Both the position numbers and the translations under genes were made by a program. Below the pieces are notes generated by a model. The model had not been told where the DNA came from, did no database searches, and saw nothing but the letters and a program-made list of their open reading frames with translations. A DNA stretch of 64,000 nt from Euglena gracilis (lineage: Eukaryota; Euglenida; Euglenophyceae; Euglenales): NCBI GenBank assembly GCA_039621445.1, contig CP154954.1, positions 13,262,716 through 13,326,715 of the forward strand, read 5' to 3'. Below are positions 10,368 through 19,606 of the stretch, piece by piece. Each line of letters begins with the position of its first letter. The stretch's first letter is position 1.

Positions 10368-11738
10368 TCACTTCATCAATTCCAACAATTGCTTGACGTC
10401 CAAATCCACCCCGTTCTCCACACAATAGGCAACCACGTCCTTGTTGATTCTAAAGAAAAAATTCCCCAGTGGTTCCCATTTGTCCGCTTCTGGCCCAAAT
10501 CCTTTCCACCGCACCAAAAATTCCGTCTTTCCGTTTTCATGTCGGTGGTTGAGCACCCTTTCCACCTCCCTCTCGTCGGGTCCAACCTCCAGTTCTTGTG
10601 CTTTCCCACACCAAAAATACAAAGGCACGGGGGTGGTCGAGTAAAGGTCTTCCACGTGTGGTTTCAGTTGGGAACGGTGGGCTGGTTGTCGCTTCCCCGG
10701 CTGAAGCTCCACCACATAGGAGTGGTCTCCCACTCTTTCCGAAACCACCACTGGCCCTTTCCACCTGGGTTCCCACTTGTCGGTTCCAGGCTGTCGTTCA
10801 GGTTGGTACCAAACCTTGGAACCAATTTGAAGGGCTGGGGGTTCACGTCGTTTCTGGTTCACAGCCTCTTTCCGAGCCTCCAGTTTTTCATTTAGCGTTT
10901 GGGCCACCCACCTGTCTTGTTCCTTCATTCGCTTGAGGAATTCGGTTGCACCCTCAGCCTCCCGCTGTGGTTTGTGCGGAATCCCACACAAGGATCGGTG
11001 TCGCCCAAAAACAATTTCATAAGGGGACAATCTAGCCTCACCCGGCACGTCGTGAATGGCTCTCAGGGCCCGTGGGAGGAGTTCCACCCACGGGACACCG
11101 TTTTCTGCAGCCAGTTTTGCAAGTTTCCGCATTACCTGCTGCCCGGCTACCTCTGCCCTTCCGTTCGCCTGATGGCGGTAAGCCTGTCCATAGGCAACCC
11201 TTACACCGTGTGCTGCGCACAGAGTTTTCCACCAGGCTGCTATGAACTGTGGACCCCTGTCGGAACTCACCACCGAGGGGATTCCGAACAGATCCCACTG
11301 TCGAAACATTTCCTTGGCCACCTTTTCAGCTGTGAGACCCTTGTTAAGATGGGGGGTAGCAACCATCCACCCACTCAATCGGTCCACACAAAGTGCCAAA
11401 GTGTCGTATCGTTTCCCTTCAAAAGTGGTTTCCGGTAGTGCAAAGAGGTCGACCGCCACGCTGTCCATCAGGTGGGGCGGGACCGGTGTTGGTTGTATTG
11501 GACACTTGAAGGGTTGATGGTTTGGTTCAGTGACCTGACACGTTTCACACATCCCCATCGTTTTGCTGGTCAGTTTTTTTGCGTGTTTTTTTTGCGAAAA
11601 GAAACCACCGACCCATCTGCTCCCACAGCCGTTCAGCCCCTGGGTGTCCCGCCGCTTCGTGGTGTTCCCTGATGACCCTCCCCATGACACCCCTTGGTAC
11701 ACACAAGAGTCCGTGTTTGAAGAGCATTCCGTTTTCAA
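10368..11738 (-). CDS. Integrase core, GPY/F module and chromodomain of element 1
   Basis: Integrase joins the cDNA to the host chromosome. The end of the zinc-binding region (CETC) is at about residues 64-67. The catalytic triad is D97 (AVDLFALP), D160 (SSDRGPQF) and E196 (NGRAEVAG), with exactly 35 residues between the last two. A GPY/F-like module (WKGPVVVSERV) follows near 300. A chromodomain (EVERVLNH, FLVRWKGFGPE, KWEPLGNF) sits near 395-440 and should direct insertion to modified histones. The start is in another frame (see 11545-12219), so the first 40 or so residues here are out of frame. The stop is TGA at 10370-10368. The core looks intact. Confidence 0.85.
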   Translation of the reverse strand: MKTECSSNTDSCVYQGVSWGGSSGNTTKRRDTQGLNGCGSRWVGGFFSQKKHAKKLTSKTMGMCETCQVTEPNHQPFKCPIQPTPVPPHLMDSVAVDLFALPETTFEGKRYDTLALCVDRLSGWMVATPHLNKGLTAEKVAKEMFRQWDLFGIPSVVSSDRGPQFIAAWWKTLCAAHGVRVAYGQAYRHQANGRAEVAGQQVMRKLAKLAAENGVPWVELLPRALRAIHDVPGEARLSPYEIVFGRHRSLCGIPHKPQREAEGATEFLKRMKEQDRWVAQTLNEKLEARKEAVNQKRREPPALQIGSKVWYQPERQPGTDKWEPRWKGPVVVSERVGDHSYVVELQPGKRQPAHRSQLKPHVEDLYSTTPVPLYFWCGKAQELEVGPDEREVERVLNHRHENGKTEFLVRWKGFGPEADKWEPLGNFFFRINKDVVAYCVENGVDLDVKQLLELMK

Positions 11739-12219
11739 ATCGGAAGCCCTCAGGCCATTCTTTGAACCCCGAATCCTCCAACCCCTTGAGCACAGGGCCC
11801 CACTTGGGGCACCCGCTGTACCCGCTCCTCCAGTCCTCGTCCATCACCGACCGCGACCCTGTCGGTGGAAGCTCCGGGGCGTGCACTCCCCTTGATGGAG
11901 GTCCCACAGGCAGGCTCGTCGAAGATGAGGGACGCTGCGCGTCCTCGAGTCCGTTCTCCCCTGGACTTGCTGTTTTTGGAGGGTCCACAGGGTCCTCTTC
12001 CAAGGTTCTTCGCCTAGGGGGGTCTTCCTCTGTGGCTGTCCTCTTGGCCATTTCTTTTTCTGGGCTTCCCTTTTCTTGTGTGCCTTCGGTGTCCCTGTCC
12101 TTGGGTTTTGAAGTTTTTGAAGATTTTTTTGGGGGGGGTCTCCTTCCCTGGTGTGACTTTACTCGTTGTGGCCGAATCCTCACCAGTCTTGGCCCCTCCC
12201 CTTGTTGTGACGGCCACAA
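11545..12219 (-). pseudogene. RNase H-integrase linker and H2C2 zinc finger of element 1, in a shifted frame
   Basis: This frame carries a charged Lys/Glu/Pro linker and then the integrase N-terminal motif (REHHEAAGHPGAERLW), the histidines of an HHCC finger. It is entered from the protease-RT frame by a frameshift near the T7G8 run at 12122-12138. It is left by a second frameshift near the T runs at 11572-11600, where the two cysteines of the finger continue in the integrase frame. Both shifts are at homopolymers, so sequencing error, decay or programmed slippage are all possible. Confidence 0.65.
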
Positions 12220-14746
12220 CGAGGGGTGGGTCTCCCAATTTTTTCTGTGCCCGTAGCAATTCCTTCATTGAAATCACTGAGCAGCCCCTTTCCTCCTTCC
12301 TTTCCTGTTCGATTATTTCTTGCATGAGGCGGTCATCCTCCTCACTGCCGTGCACACTGACGTCGGCAAACGCCTGTGAGGCGGGATAGGCCCACCTGCT
12401 CAAGGCGCCAGCCACCACGTTGTCCTTCCCAGGTACGTAGGCTACCGTGATGTCAAATTTTGAAAGGAGTTCGTGCCATCTGGCCCTACGTCCCGACAAC
12501 TCTGTGGCTGTGTCCAGGTTTTCTGTGGCCCAGCACTCGATTGCCTTGTGATCGGTCAGGACCAGCACCGCTTGCATACCGAACCATGAGGCCCATTTCT
12601 GAAGGGCCAGGATCACCGCGTATGTCTCCTTGTCCCGTGGTGTCCAAGTCCTGACCTGTCCCGGTGCCAATTTCCGTGAACAAAATGCCACTGGGGCAGT
12701 TTTCTTGGTCTGTGCCGTTGTGGTGTCCAGTTTCCCCAATCCATCCTCCACAAACTGCTCCAAGGCAGCCCCCACAGCCCTGCCACTGGCATCCACTCGG
12801 AGGATGAATGGCTTGTCGTGGTTGACTGTTTGCAGTTTGAGGCTGCCCAACAGTTTGTCCTTGATGGCCTGGAACGCCTTGCGTTCCTTCTCCCCGAAAA
12901 ACACAGGCATCTGGCTCCCCTTTTTTCCCAGTCCCTTTTTCACCTTGAGTTTTTCCATCAGGTCCGCTGCCAGCTCCGCGTATCCTGGGATGTAGGAGGA
13001 GTAGTAGTTGGTGAATCCCAGGAATGCGCGGAGGGCTGTGATGGTTTGCGGGTCTTCCCACTTTTCCAGGGCCATCAGTTTTTCTGGGGCTGGTCTCCGT
13101 TGTCCTCCCCCCAAGATGTGTCCGCAGAATTCCACTTCATGCACAAAAAACTTACATTTTTTTATGTCGGCTACGAGCAGCTGTTTCTTGAGTGCCTCCA
13201 TAACTCTGCGGATGTCCTTGTCGTGCTGGAGGATTGTTGCCTCTTCCGTTCCCTGCCAAACTGTGCCTACGATGATGTCATCTACGTAGGGGTTGGCAAT
13301 GTCTGCGACCTCCTCCAGGCTGTATTCAATGACCCTCTGGAAAATTGGGACTCCGTTTTTCATCCCCATCACCACTACTTTCCACTGCTTCGTTCCTCTT
13401 GGTGTACTACAGCAGGTGTAGGGTCGGGATTCCTTTCTCATGCGTACCTGATGGAAAGCATCCTTTAGGTCCAACACACTGTACATTGCTCGTTGACCCT
13501 GTTGGACCAAGATGTCTTCGATGCGGGGGAGGGGGTTTGCGTCTGTCACCGTGGCCTCGTTCAGGGCGCTGAAATACACCACCCCCCTCCACTTTCCCCC
13601 TTTCTTGGCCACCACTAACGTGGGGCTGGACCAGTCACTTCTCCCATCCTCCACCTTTTCATCCCTGACCCACTCGTCGACCATGTCCAGGAGTGCCTGT
13701 CGGCGTTCTCCGGTCATGTGGATGGGTCTTTGTTTTTTTGCCACCGTCCCAGGTTTGAGTTCTATTTTCCCGAAACCCAGTGGACCCCGTTCAGGGGGGT
13801 TTGGGTAGATCTTGTCCCTCAACACCACTCCCTCGTAGTCTTTACGCAGCTTTGCGACCAAATCTGTCACCCTGTCTCCCTCCACAGCCTGCCCTTCAGG
13901 TACGGCTATCACCCCCTGGACCCCCTGTGGGGCTTTGCGTTTTCTGGTTACCAGATGCTGGGCCAGATTTTCCAAAACTGTTTCGTCTTCAAACAAAAAT
14001 TCTTCCGTTTCACCTGCTTCTGCAGGCACCTGCAGGTTCATGGCCCGCACCTTGCTGATTTTCTTCAACATTTTTCTGTCACCCTGTTCCCGTTCTCTTA
14101 CTCCTTTCCAACTTGTCAGCAGGAGCAATGGTTCCCCTATCAGGGCCAGTGAATGTAGGTGTGGAAAAACCCCTAAGTGGTGTTGCTCCATCCAGGGATA
14201 CCCCAAAATGGCATCCACCTGGATTGCCGCGTCGTGGAAGGTCCCCGTGGTTGTCCATTCCCTTGTGTTGTCTTGGTTGAAAATCTGGGCCGTGAATTTC
14301 AGTGTTAGTGTCGTTTCATGCAACCCTCCCCCCATCCGTGTGCCGTCGGCAGTGACGAGGGCCAAGGGGTGGTTTGACACCGTGAAGGCTCCTGGGGGTA
14401 GGAGGTCTTTTCTGATCAGGTTGGTTTGGGCCCCTGTGTCCACGAGGGCCTTCAGGTCCACCGTTTCACCATTCGGGCAGACCGCACGAATGCCAATCAG
14501 AAGTTGCTTGGACTTCCCCCGTTTCACCACCTGTCCCAACAGTCGTTCCGATGCTGGCCCAAGCAACCGTTTTGGCAGGTGAACTTTTTCATGGTGCCTC
14601 CGTGGGATTTTTGGCTGTGCCGCAGGCTCTTGTGTGTTTTGTTCATCTTTCCAACCAGCCAAATCTTGGATCAGTTTCTCTGGAATTCGATACTTTTTGT
14701 TTCTGGAAATACTCGTCGTGTTTGAGATTTTCACCCGGTGACCCTT
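12014..14746 (-). CDS. Protease, reverse transcriptase and RNase H of element 1
   Basis: About 907 codons counted from the ATG at 14734. Aspartic protease: LVDTGAQTNLI, catalytic D at residue 99. Reverse transcriptase: LDLKDAFHQ (421-429) and the catalytic YVDD (483-486), followed by the Ty3-type stretch LRAFLGFTNYY. RNase H: ILRVDASGRAVGAAL (644-658), LTDHKAIE (726-733) and a C-terminal VAGALSRWA (774-782), where the usual acidic residue of VADALSR is replaced by Gly. The frame is the same as for gag and the methyltransferase modules upstream, separated from them by a TAG at 14749-14747. It ends in TAG at 12016-12014, after the frame has been lost near 12130. Confidence 0.88.
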   Translation of the reverse strand, partial: KGHRVKISNTTSISRNKKYRIPEKLIQDLAGWKDEQNTQEPAAQPKIPRRHHEKVHLPKRLLGPASERLLGQVVKRGKSKQLLIGIRAVCPNGETVDLKALVDTGAQTNLIRKDLLPPGAFTVSNHPLALVTADGTRMGGGLHETTLTLKFTAQIFNQDNTREWTTTGTFHDAAIQVDAILGYPWMEQHHLGVFPHLHSLALIGEPLLLLTSWKGVREREQGDRKMLKKISKVRAMNLQVPAEAGETEEFLFEDETVLENLAQHLVTRKRKAPQGVQGVIAVPEGQAVEGDRVTDLVAKLRKDYEGVVLRDKIYPNPPERGPLGFGKIELKPGTVAKKQRPIHMTGERRQALLDMVDEWVRDEKVEDGRSDWSSPTLVVAKKGGKWRGVVYFSALNEATVTDANPLPRIEDILVQQGQRAMYSVLDLKDAFHQVRMRKESRPYTCCSTPRGTKQWKVVVMGMKNGVPIFQRVIEYSLEEVADIANPYVDDIIVGTVWQGTEEATILQHDKDIRRVMEALKKQLLVADIKKCKFFVHEVEFCGHILGGGQRRPAPEKLMALEKWEDPQTITALRAFLGFTNYYSSYIPGYAELAADLMEKLKVKKGLGKKGSQMPVFFGEKERKAFQAIKDKLLGSLKLQTVNHDKPFILRVDASGRAVGAALEQFVEDGLGKLDTTTAQTKKTAPVAFCSRKLAPGQVRTWTPRDKETYAVILALQKWASWFGMQAVLVLTDHKAIECWATENLDTATELSGRRARWHELLSKFDITVAYVPGKDNVVAGALSRWAYPASQAFADVSVHGSEEDDRLMQEIIEQERKEERGCSVISMKELLRAQKKLGDPPLVVAVTTRGGAKTGEDSATTSKVTPGKETPPKKIFKNFKTQGQGHRRHTRKGKPRKRNGQEDSHRGRPP

Positions 14747-14749
14747 CTA

Positions 14750-15277
14750 TCCTGGCATCAGGTTGGGACATGTTCTCCCATCACACAGCTTTCCCTGTAT
14801 TTGCAGGATATCTGGGCTGCCCCAGATTCGTGTTGGCTTTTTGTGCCCCCAGTCGGAGTATTGACAATAATCCACATCAACAAATGGATATGGTTTCATG
14901 TACTCCCTGTGTCTGAGGTACCCGTGTCTGGTATTTTCCCGCCACCATTTCTGCGGTCGCAGGAATTTCACGATCTCCAGTGCCTTTTTGGCCAATGCGT
15001 CCCCCTTCTCCAGTTGTCTTGGTCTGGTTGTGAGTGCCAGGCTGAATTCCGTACAGGGAACTCCACAGACCACCGTGTGGAATTCCCCATGTTTCAAAAC
15101 TTTTTGGTAGTCCTATGTCAAGACATCCACCTGAAAATATGCCTGCCACTTGGGGTCCAGGTCCACTGTCACCACCTGAAACCCCATTTTTTTGTATGCT
15201 TGGCCCACCGACTTGGTACCACAGAAAAGGTCCAGCATTTTCCGTTTCGGTTCTGCTGCACGGTCCAAAACGTTTTT
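14750..15277 (-). pseudogene. C5 cytosine methyltransferase-like domain of element 1, one internal TAG
   Basis: From 15238 the frame reads a motif I-like SAM site (MLDLFCGTKSVGQAYKKMGF) and an acidic strand VTVDLDP. A motif IV-like GVPCTEFS follows, with its catalytic-type Cys at 15055-15053, then WWRENTRHGYL (motif VI-like) and DYCQYSDWGHKKPTRIWGS, closing with CPNLMPG. About 163 codons is only half the usual length, with no clear target-recognition domain. A TAG at 15115-15113 replaces a position that is Trp in element 2. The module lies between TGA 15280-15278 and TAG 14749-14747 in the gag-pol frame. It could methylate element DNA, or it could be a retained fold without activity. Confidence 0.8.
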
Positions 15278-15280
15278 TCA

Positions 15281-16081
15281 CGGCAGGTCTGTTTTCCCCA
15301 GTGGCTGGTGTTCATCACCCCCCTCCTCTGTCTCCAAAGGTGGAACATGTTGCACCGTCCCGAAGTTGACCTTGGACGTTGAGTGTGGGGGGGTCATGTG
15401 CTGGTGGAAGCCCGTCAGGTAATCACAGCGTTCCGTGTGTCCACACACCAGCAGCACCTCCACTGGCCACTGTGTTTCCCTGCAACCCTTGTCGATCCTG
15501 CCAAAAAAATTGGTTTTTGCGGGAAAAGTCATGGACATGAGGGTCAGTTTTCTGGCCTGTGGGTACCAAACTCGGTGTTTCCACTGAGGCACCACCAAAA
15601 CTGCGTGGGCCTGGTCTGTCTGAATTTTTTTGATCACCTGTGGGATTTTGTCGAACGGGGGGTTGATCCACAGGAGGCTGCCCTGCCAATTTTCTTGGAA
15701 GGCATCTGTGCCGTGTGGGCTGCCTGGTCCCCACCAACGCGGGAACCGCTTGTCCTGTTCTGTGGCGAAGGCATCCACCTGTGGTTGCAAACCGACATGT
15801 GAGATGATCTTTTTCACAAAACTGTCCTGCACATAGTACTGGTTGGTGATCCAACGGGAGGCTGCCCGCCCAAATCTGCAGCAAGCCTCCTCCCGTGGCA
15901 CCTGAGTCTTTGTGTTTTGTCTTTGTCTGTTTTGTGCTTTCTGGTCTTCTGAACCCCTGGCTCCCTTACCTCCCTCCGTTCGCTGTTTCTGCTGCGGTAA
16001 TGGCTCCTTTCTGTCCCCCTGTTCGGTTTGTTTTCTCAGAGAGTCGCCCCTCTCGTCCCCTCCCTCCATACCGCAGCTGCT
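15281..16081 (-). CDS. NPPF domain of element 1 (adenine-methyltransferase-like or DIRS-type accessory domain)
   Basis: After a basic Gln/Arg-rich spacer the frame reads VDAFATEQDKRFPRWWG, LLWINPPFDKIP (NPPF codons at 15664-15653) and VLVVPQWKHRVWYP. The DxFAT...W.NPP...VxPxW pattern is the one I know from a domain near the RNase H of DIRS-type retroelements, which is compared with N6-adenine methyltransferases because of its (D/N)PP(F/Y/W) motif. The same domain occurs in element 2 with NPPW. It follows the gag stop (TGA 16084-16082) in the same frame and ends at TGA 15280-15278. Activity is unproven. Confidence 0.7.
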
Positions 16082-19000
16082 TCACTTCTGCCCCTGGGCA
16101 GCAACCTGCTGTCCAGTCTGTGGTGCTGCTGTTTTCTGTGTCCACCGCGGTGGCTGTGGACACTCCCGTTTGAAATGTCCCGGCTGTTCACAGTTGTAAC
16201 ACCGTCCGTCATCTGGAGGTGGCCCGTACCTGGGCTGTCCGGCTGTCCCGGAGTTCTGTGTCGACTGCCAGGACGGTTGTCCTTTTCCTGAATTTCCCTT
16301 CCCGCTCCCCTTCCCAGACCCTTTTCCCTTGCCTTGGTCAGGTTGCGAACCCTGTCCCTTGCCTTTTCCTTTCCCCTTGCTGTAATCCACAGTGGTCCAG
16401 CCTGCCCAGCTTTGGCCCTGATTTTGACTCTGTCCCTGATTGTAGGGGGCTGGGGGCTGGGGTTGTGGGGCACCCGAAGGCTGCCTTTCATTTTCCGGAG
16501 TCGGTGGTCTGGGTTTTCGGGAATTGGAACGGGACCGGGCAGGTGGGGGCGTTTTGCTTCTGGGTCGAGAAGAATTGTTTTCTTTCACCTCCCGGACATA
16601 CCCCCTTTTGTCACTGGATCTTGATCGATGTTCCCGTGGCTGGTTCTGCCACCCCCCGAAATTTTTTCCGAACGTTTCAGATTGTTCCTGACATCTCAGT
16701 TCTGTTTCCACCTTTGCAAACATCTCCTCCAGGGACAGCTTTGTTTGTACCACTGTGAATCTGGGTTGGTGTCCTGAGGCCAGGGCTGTGCCGTTCTTCA
16801 TCATCAGCAGCTGGGACGCCCTGCTGCCGTTCAGGCTGATGATGAAATCAGTTCCGTCGGTTGTCACGAGGAACCTTTCGTCAGCCCCAAGTGTGGCTGC
16901 CACCAGTCTTGTTACGTCTTCCCTGGTTGCGTCTGAGACCCCAGGTACGTTTGTCAGCCCCTTCCATTTCAGAGTGGGTCTGTCTTGGTTACTCCTGTCT
17001 TGTTCACGAATGCAGTTTCTGCGCATCATTTCGGGCATCCGTTCAGCGACCAATGCATACGCATCGTCTGTGGAGGGGTGTTCCAACCGACTGTAGAGCA
17101 GTTTGAAGCGTGCTTCAAACTCCCTCCATGCCCCCAGAGTCAGTTTTCCATCGTACCTGGGTTTCAGGTTTTTCAGCTCCTCCTTTATTGCCAGCTGGGT
17201 GTCCCCTTCGTACTTTTGGCAGAGCCAATTCCAAAATTCCTGATACCTGATTTTTTCCCCCCGTTCTTGTCGTCGCTGGAGCTCCAGCCGGCCCGTCTCG
17301 TCTAGGCTTCCCTCCAAAATTGTTAGTTTCATGTCATCTGTGAGGGGTCCCTGTCCAGCTGACAATCGGTTCAGGTAGATGGGAAATTTCACAGAAAAAT
17401 CTGCAAAATTTCCTTGGACGAGCGGTCTGACCAGGTCTTTTGTCATGGCTGCACCCACTGGTCCCATCATCAGCCCAATGGAGGGGGCAGCCTGTGCTGC
17501 CACTGGGGCGACAACCGTTTCTGCCCCCACATGAAAAATGGGTGTGTATGTGCTGCCGAATTGGGGACCTGCTGTGTTTTGTGGCCCTTGGTTTTCTTCT
17601 GTCACCCATGTGAACAGATCCCGCGTTCGTGGCTGTGAGATCTGGCTGGGACCTGTGTTTTCCCGTTGCTGACCCTGCTGTTGCATCATGTTTTTGATTT
17701 CCAACAGTTCCCTCTCCAGTCGCTGCTGGTGTTCCAGCATTGGGTCTGTCGGTTTCGGTCGAGGTTGAAAAGGTTGGGCGTCGGCTGAAAGTTCAAACAC
17801 AGGTTGGGGTTTGGGGGGTTGGGTCTTTGACACGGGGGAGTCCTGTCGGATTGAAAGTTTTTTAAATTCTTCTTGTACCGTTTGCACCATTAGGGTTTTT
17901 AGGTCAGGGAGGTCCCAACCCACACCTGGCACAGGTTCTCGGGGTCCTCGGGTCCCCTCCCGGAGCTGTCCTGGGGGTCCTCGGGTCCCCTCCCTGGGCT
18001 GTGTTAGGGGGCTTTGGGGCCCCCAGCCCCCCGTTGGGGTCACTGGCTGTGGGGCCGAGGCTGCTGGCTGTGGGGCTGGGGCCGCTGGCTGGGGTCCCCC
18101 CAACCCCATCAGTTCTGCCCAAGCCTCCGGCTGGGGCCCAGATGCCAGCCCCTGCCCCGTGCTGGCTGTGGCTGGGCCTGGGCTTCGCTGCCTTGCTGCA
18201 GCAGTTGGCTGGGGTTCTTGGGTTTGCCCCTTCCCGCTTGGCGGTTCTGTTGTCCGTCTGGACAACTGCCCCACTGGCCCAGGGGCTGGGGTTTCTGGGG
18301 TTTTCCCCATCCCCTGTTGCCGCCGGTCGCTGAGAGAGCTAGAGGCTGCTGAGAAAGAATAAGATTGAGATTTTTCAAAACTTTCTTTTGTCTTTTGTGT
18401 CAGTTCAGTCAATTCATTTAATCTTTTTTCGGTGGCCTCCCATTTCGTTTGCCACAGTTGGTTCTGACTGTGGAACTCGGCAGTCAGCGATCTACACTGC
18501 TGCTGCCAAATTCCAGAGTCTTGCGCTTCTTTCAGTGTTGTTCGTGTAGTGAGGTCTGTCAGCTGTGCCTCCAACCGTCCCACCTTGTTTACCATCTGTC
18601 CCAGTGTGGATGACATGTCGATCAACCTGGCCTGGTCACTGGCTTCCTGCGACCCAATCTTGAAAACCCCCTTTTGCAATTCGCCCAGTACCCTCCTGAA
18701 TGTCTGGGCCGATTCCTCCACCTTGTGTCCCAGCCCGGTCATTTCCTGGTTCAGGCGGGCAAATCTTCTTTTGTTGTCGTCGTTTGAGGCCAGGGTGTCC
18801 AGACGTCTGGTCAAAATGGCCATTTCCTGTGAAAGCTTAGTCATCCGCTGTTCCAATGTTTGATCCTGTTGTCCCTCCGACAGTTGTTCCACCCTTGCGT
18901 TCAGCCCTTTCATTGCCTTGGTAAAATGTTCTTGTGTTTGTTGAACCCTGTGGTTCAGTTCCTTCAGCGTCTCGTCACAGTTGCCTGCCAGTGTCCCTAC

Positions 19001-19096
19001 CTGGCGTTCTGTCTCTGCCTCCCGTGATTTCACCTCCCGTTGACTTTCAGCCAACCCAGCCATTGTCTGTTCGACCCGCTGCATCCGCATCTGCAA
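16082..19096 (-). CDS. Main gag protein of element 1 with CCHC zinc knuckle
   Basis: About 1004 codons. Residues 1-250 are heptad-rich coiled coil. 250-400 are Pro/Gln/Gly-rich. About 560-800 is the conserved gag core (WREFEARFKLLYSRL near the middle). 850-910 is Arg/Ser-rich. A Gly/Lys repeat (SKGKGKGKGQG) leads to the zinc knuckle CYNCEQPGHFKREC, a standard CX2CX4HX4C. It ends in TGA at 16084-16082, and the same frame stays open into the NPPF domain. Upstream, a TAA at 19099-19097 separates it from another coiled coil in the same frame. It would form the particle and bind the RNA. It is far longer than ordinary gag. Confidence 0.85.
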   Translation of the reverse strand: MQMRMQRVEQTMAGLAESQREVKSREAETERQVGTLAGNCDETLKELNHRVQQTQEHFTKAMKGLNARVEQLSEGQQDQTLEQRMTKLSQEMAILTRRLDTLASNDDNKRRFARLNQEMTGLGHKVEESAQTFRRVLGELQKGVFKIGSQEASDQARLIDMSSTLGQMVNKVGRLEAQLTDLTTRTTLKEAQDSGIWQQQCRSLTAEFHSQNQLWQTKWEATEKRLNELTELTQKTKESFEKSQSYSFSAASSSLSDRRQQGMGKTPETPAPGPVGQLSRRTTEPPSGKGQTQEPQPTAAARQRSPGPATASTGQGLASGPQPEAWAELMGLGGPQPAAPAPQPAASAPQPVTPTGGWGPQSPLTQPREGTRGPPGQLREGTRGPREPVPGVGWDLPDLKTLMVQTVQEEFKKLSIRQDSPVSKTQPPKPQPVFELSADAQPFQPRPKPTDPMLEHQQRLERELLEIKNMMQQQGQQRENTGPSQISQPRTRDLFTWVTEENQGPQNTAGPQFGSTYTPIFHVGAETVVAPVAAQAAPSIGLMMGPVGAAMTKDLVRPLVQGNFADFSVKFPIYLNRLSAGQGPLTDDMKLTILEGSLDETGRLELQRRQERGEKIRYQEFWNWLCQKYEGDTQLAIKEELKNLKPRYDGKLTLGAWREFEARFKLLYSRLEHPSTDDAYALVAERMPEMMRRNCIREQDRSNQDRPTLKWKGLTNVPGVSDATREDVTRLVAATLGADERFLVTTDGTDFIISLNGSRASQLLMMKNGTALASGHQPRFTVVQTKLSLEEMFAKVETELRCQEQSETFGKNFGGWQNQPREHRSRSSDKRGYVREVKENNSSRPRSKTPPPARSRSNSRKPRPPTPENERQPSGAPQPQPPAPYNQGQSQNQGQSWAGWTTVDYSKGKGKGKGQGSQPDQGKGKGSGKGSGKGNSGKGQPSWQSTQNSGTAGQPRYGPPPDDGRCYNCEQPGHFKRECPQPPRWTQKTAAPQTGQQVAAQGQK

Positions 19097-19606
19097 TTAT
19101 TGAAGCACCTGCTCGTTTTGTTTCTGCTGGCCGAGTAATCCTATGAGGTGTTGCCCCTGGGTCTGTGTGCTTCCCCCTGCCACTTGCAGCAAACCCTGGA
19201 ACCAGTTAGTTTTTTCGTCCAGCAGCCCAGCCATCACCTTCAGGTCCCGAATCTGTTGTCCCAGGTTCTCAAAGTGTCCCTGGTACAGTCTGTTTTGATT
19301 CGTCACCATCCCCTCCAAGTTTTCAGTTACCGTGGCCAGGTTTGTGGACAGCTCTTCATATCCGCCGTCTGTTCGCCACACCAACCCTTCTGTCCGTTCC
19401 CCCTGTGTAATCAGCTGCTGTTCCAAGCGTGTAAACTGTAGTTCTGTGGTGTTTTGAAGTCGTTGTATCACCTCTGTGGTTTTCTGGTTCACAAACTCAG
19501 TGGCTCGCCTGAAAGTTTGCAATTCCTGCTGGAATTCCGTCATGTTCTGTACGAAACTGGACCACCAGTTTGTGTCGGCGAACCAGTCGTAATGTTCTGG
19601 TCCGCC
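19097..19606 (-). CDS. Upstream coiled-coil segment of element 1 gag
   Basis: The first ATG (19543) opens 148 codons rich in Q, E, L and T with heptads (EFQQELQTFRRATEFV). The segment ends in TAA (19099-19097), and the following gag block continues in the same frame without any indel, so this is most likely the N-terminal part of one long gag with a CAA-to-TAA change, or a separate product. In-frame codons before the ATG reach back to the TGA at 19607. Confidence 0.6.
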   Translation of the reverse strand, partial: GGPEHYDWFADTNWWSSFVQNMTEFQQELQTFRRATEFVNQKTTEVIQRLQNTTELQFTRLEQQLITQGERTEGLVWRTDGGYEELSTNLATVTENLEGMVTNQNRLYQGHFENLGQQIRDLKVMAGLLDEKTNWFQGLLQVAGGSTQTQGQHLIGLLGQQKQNEQVLQ

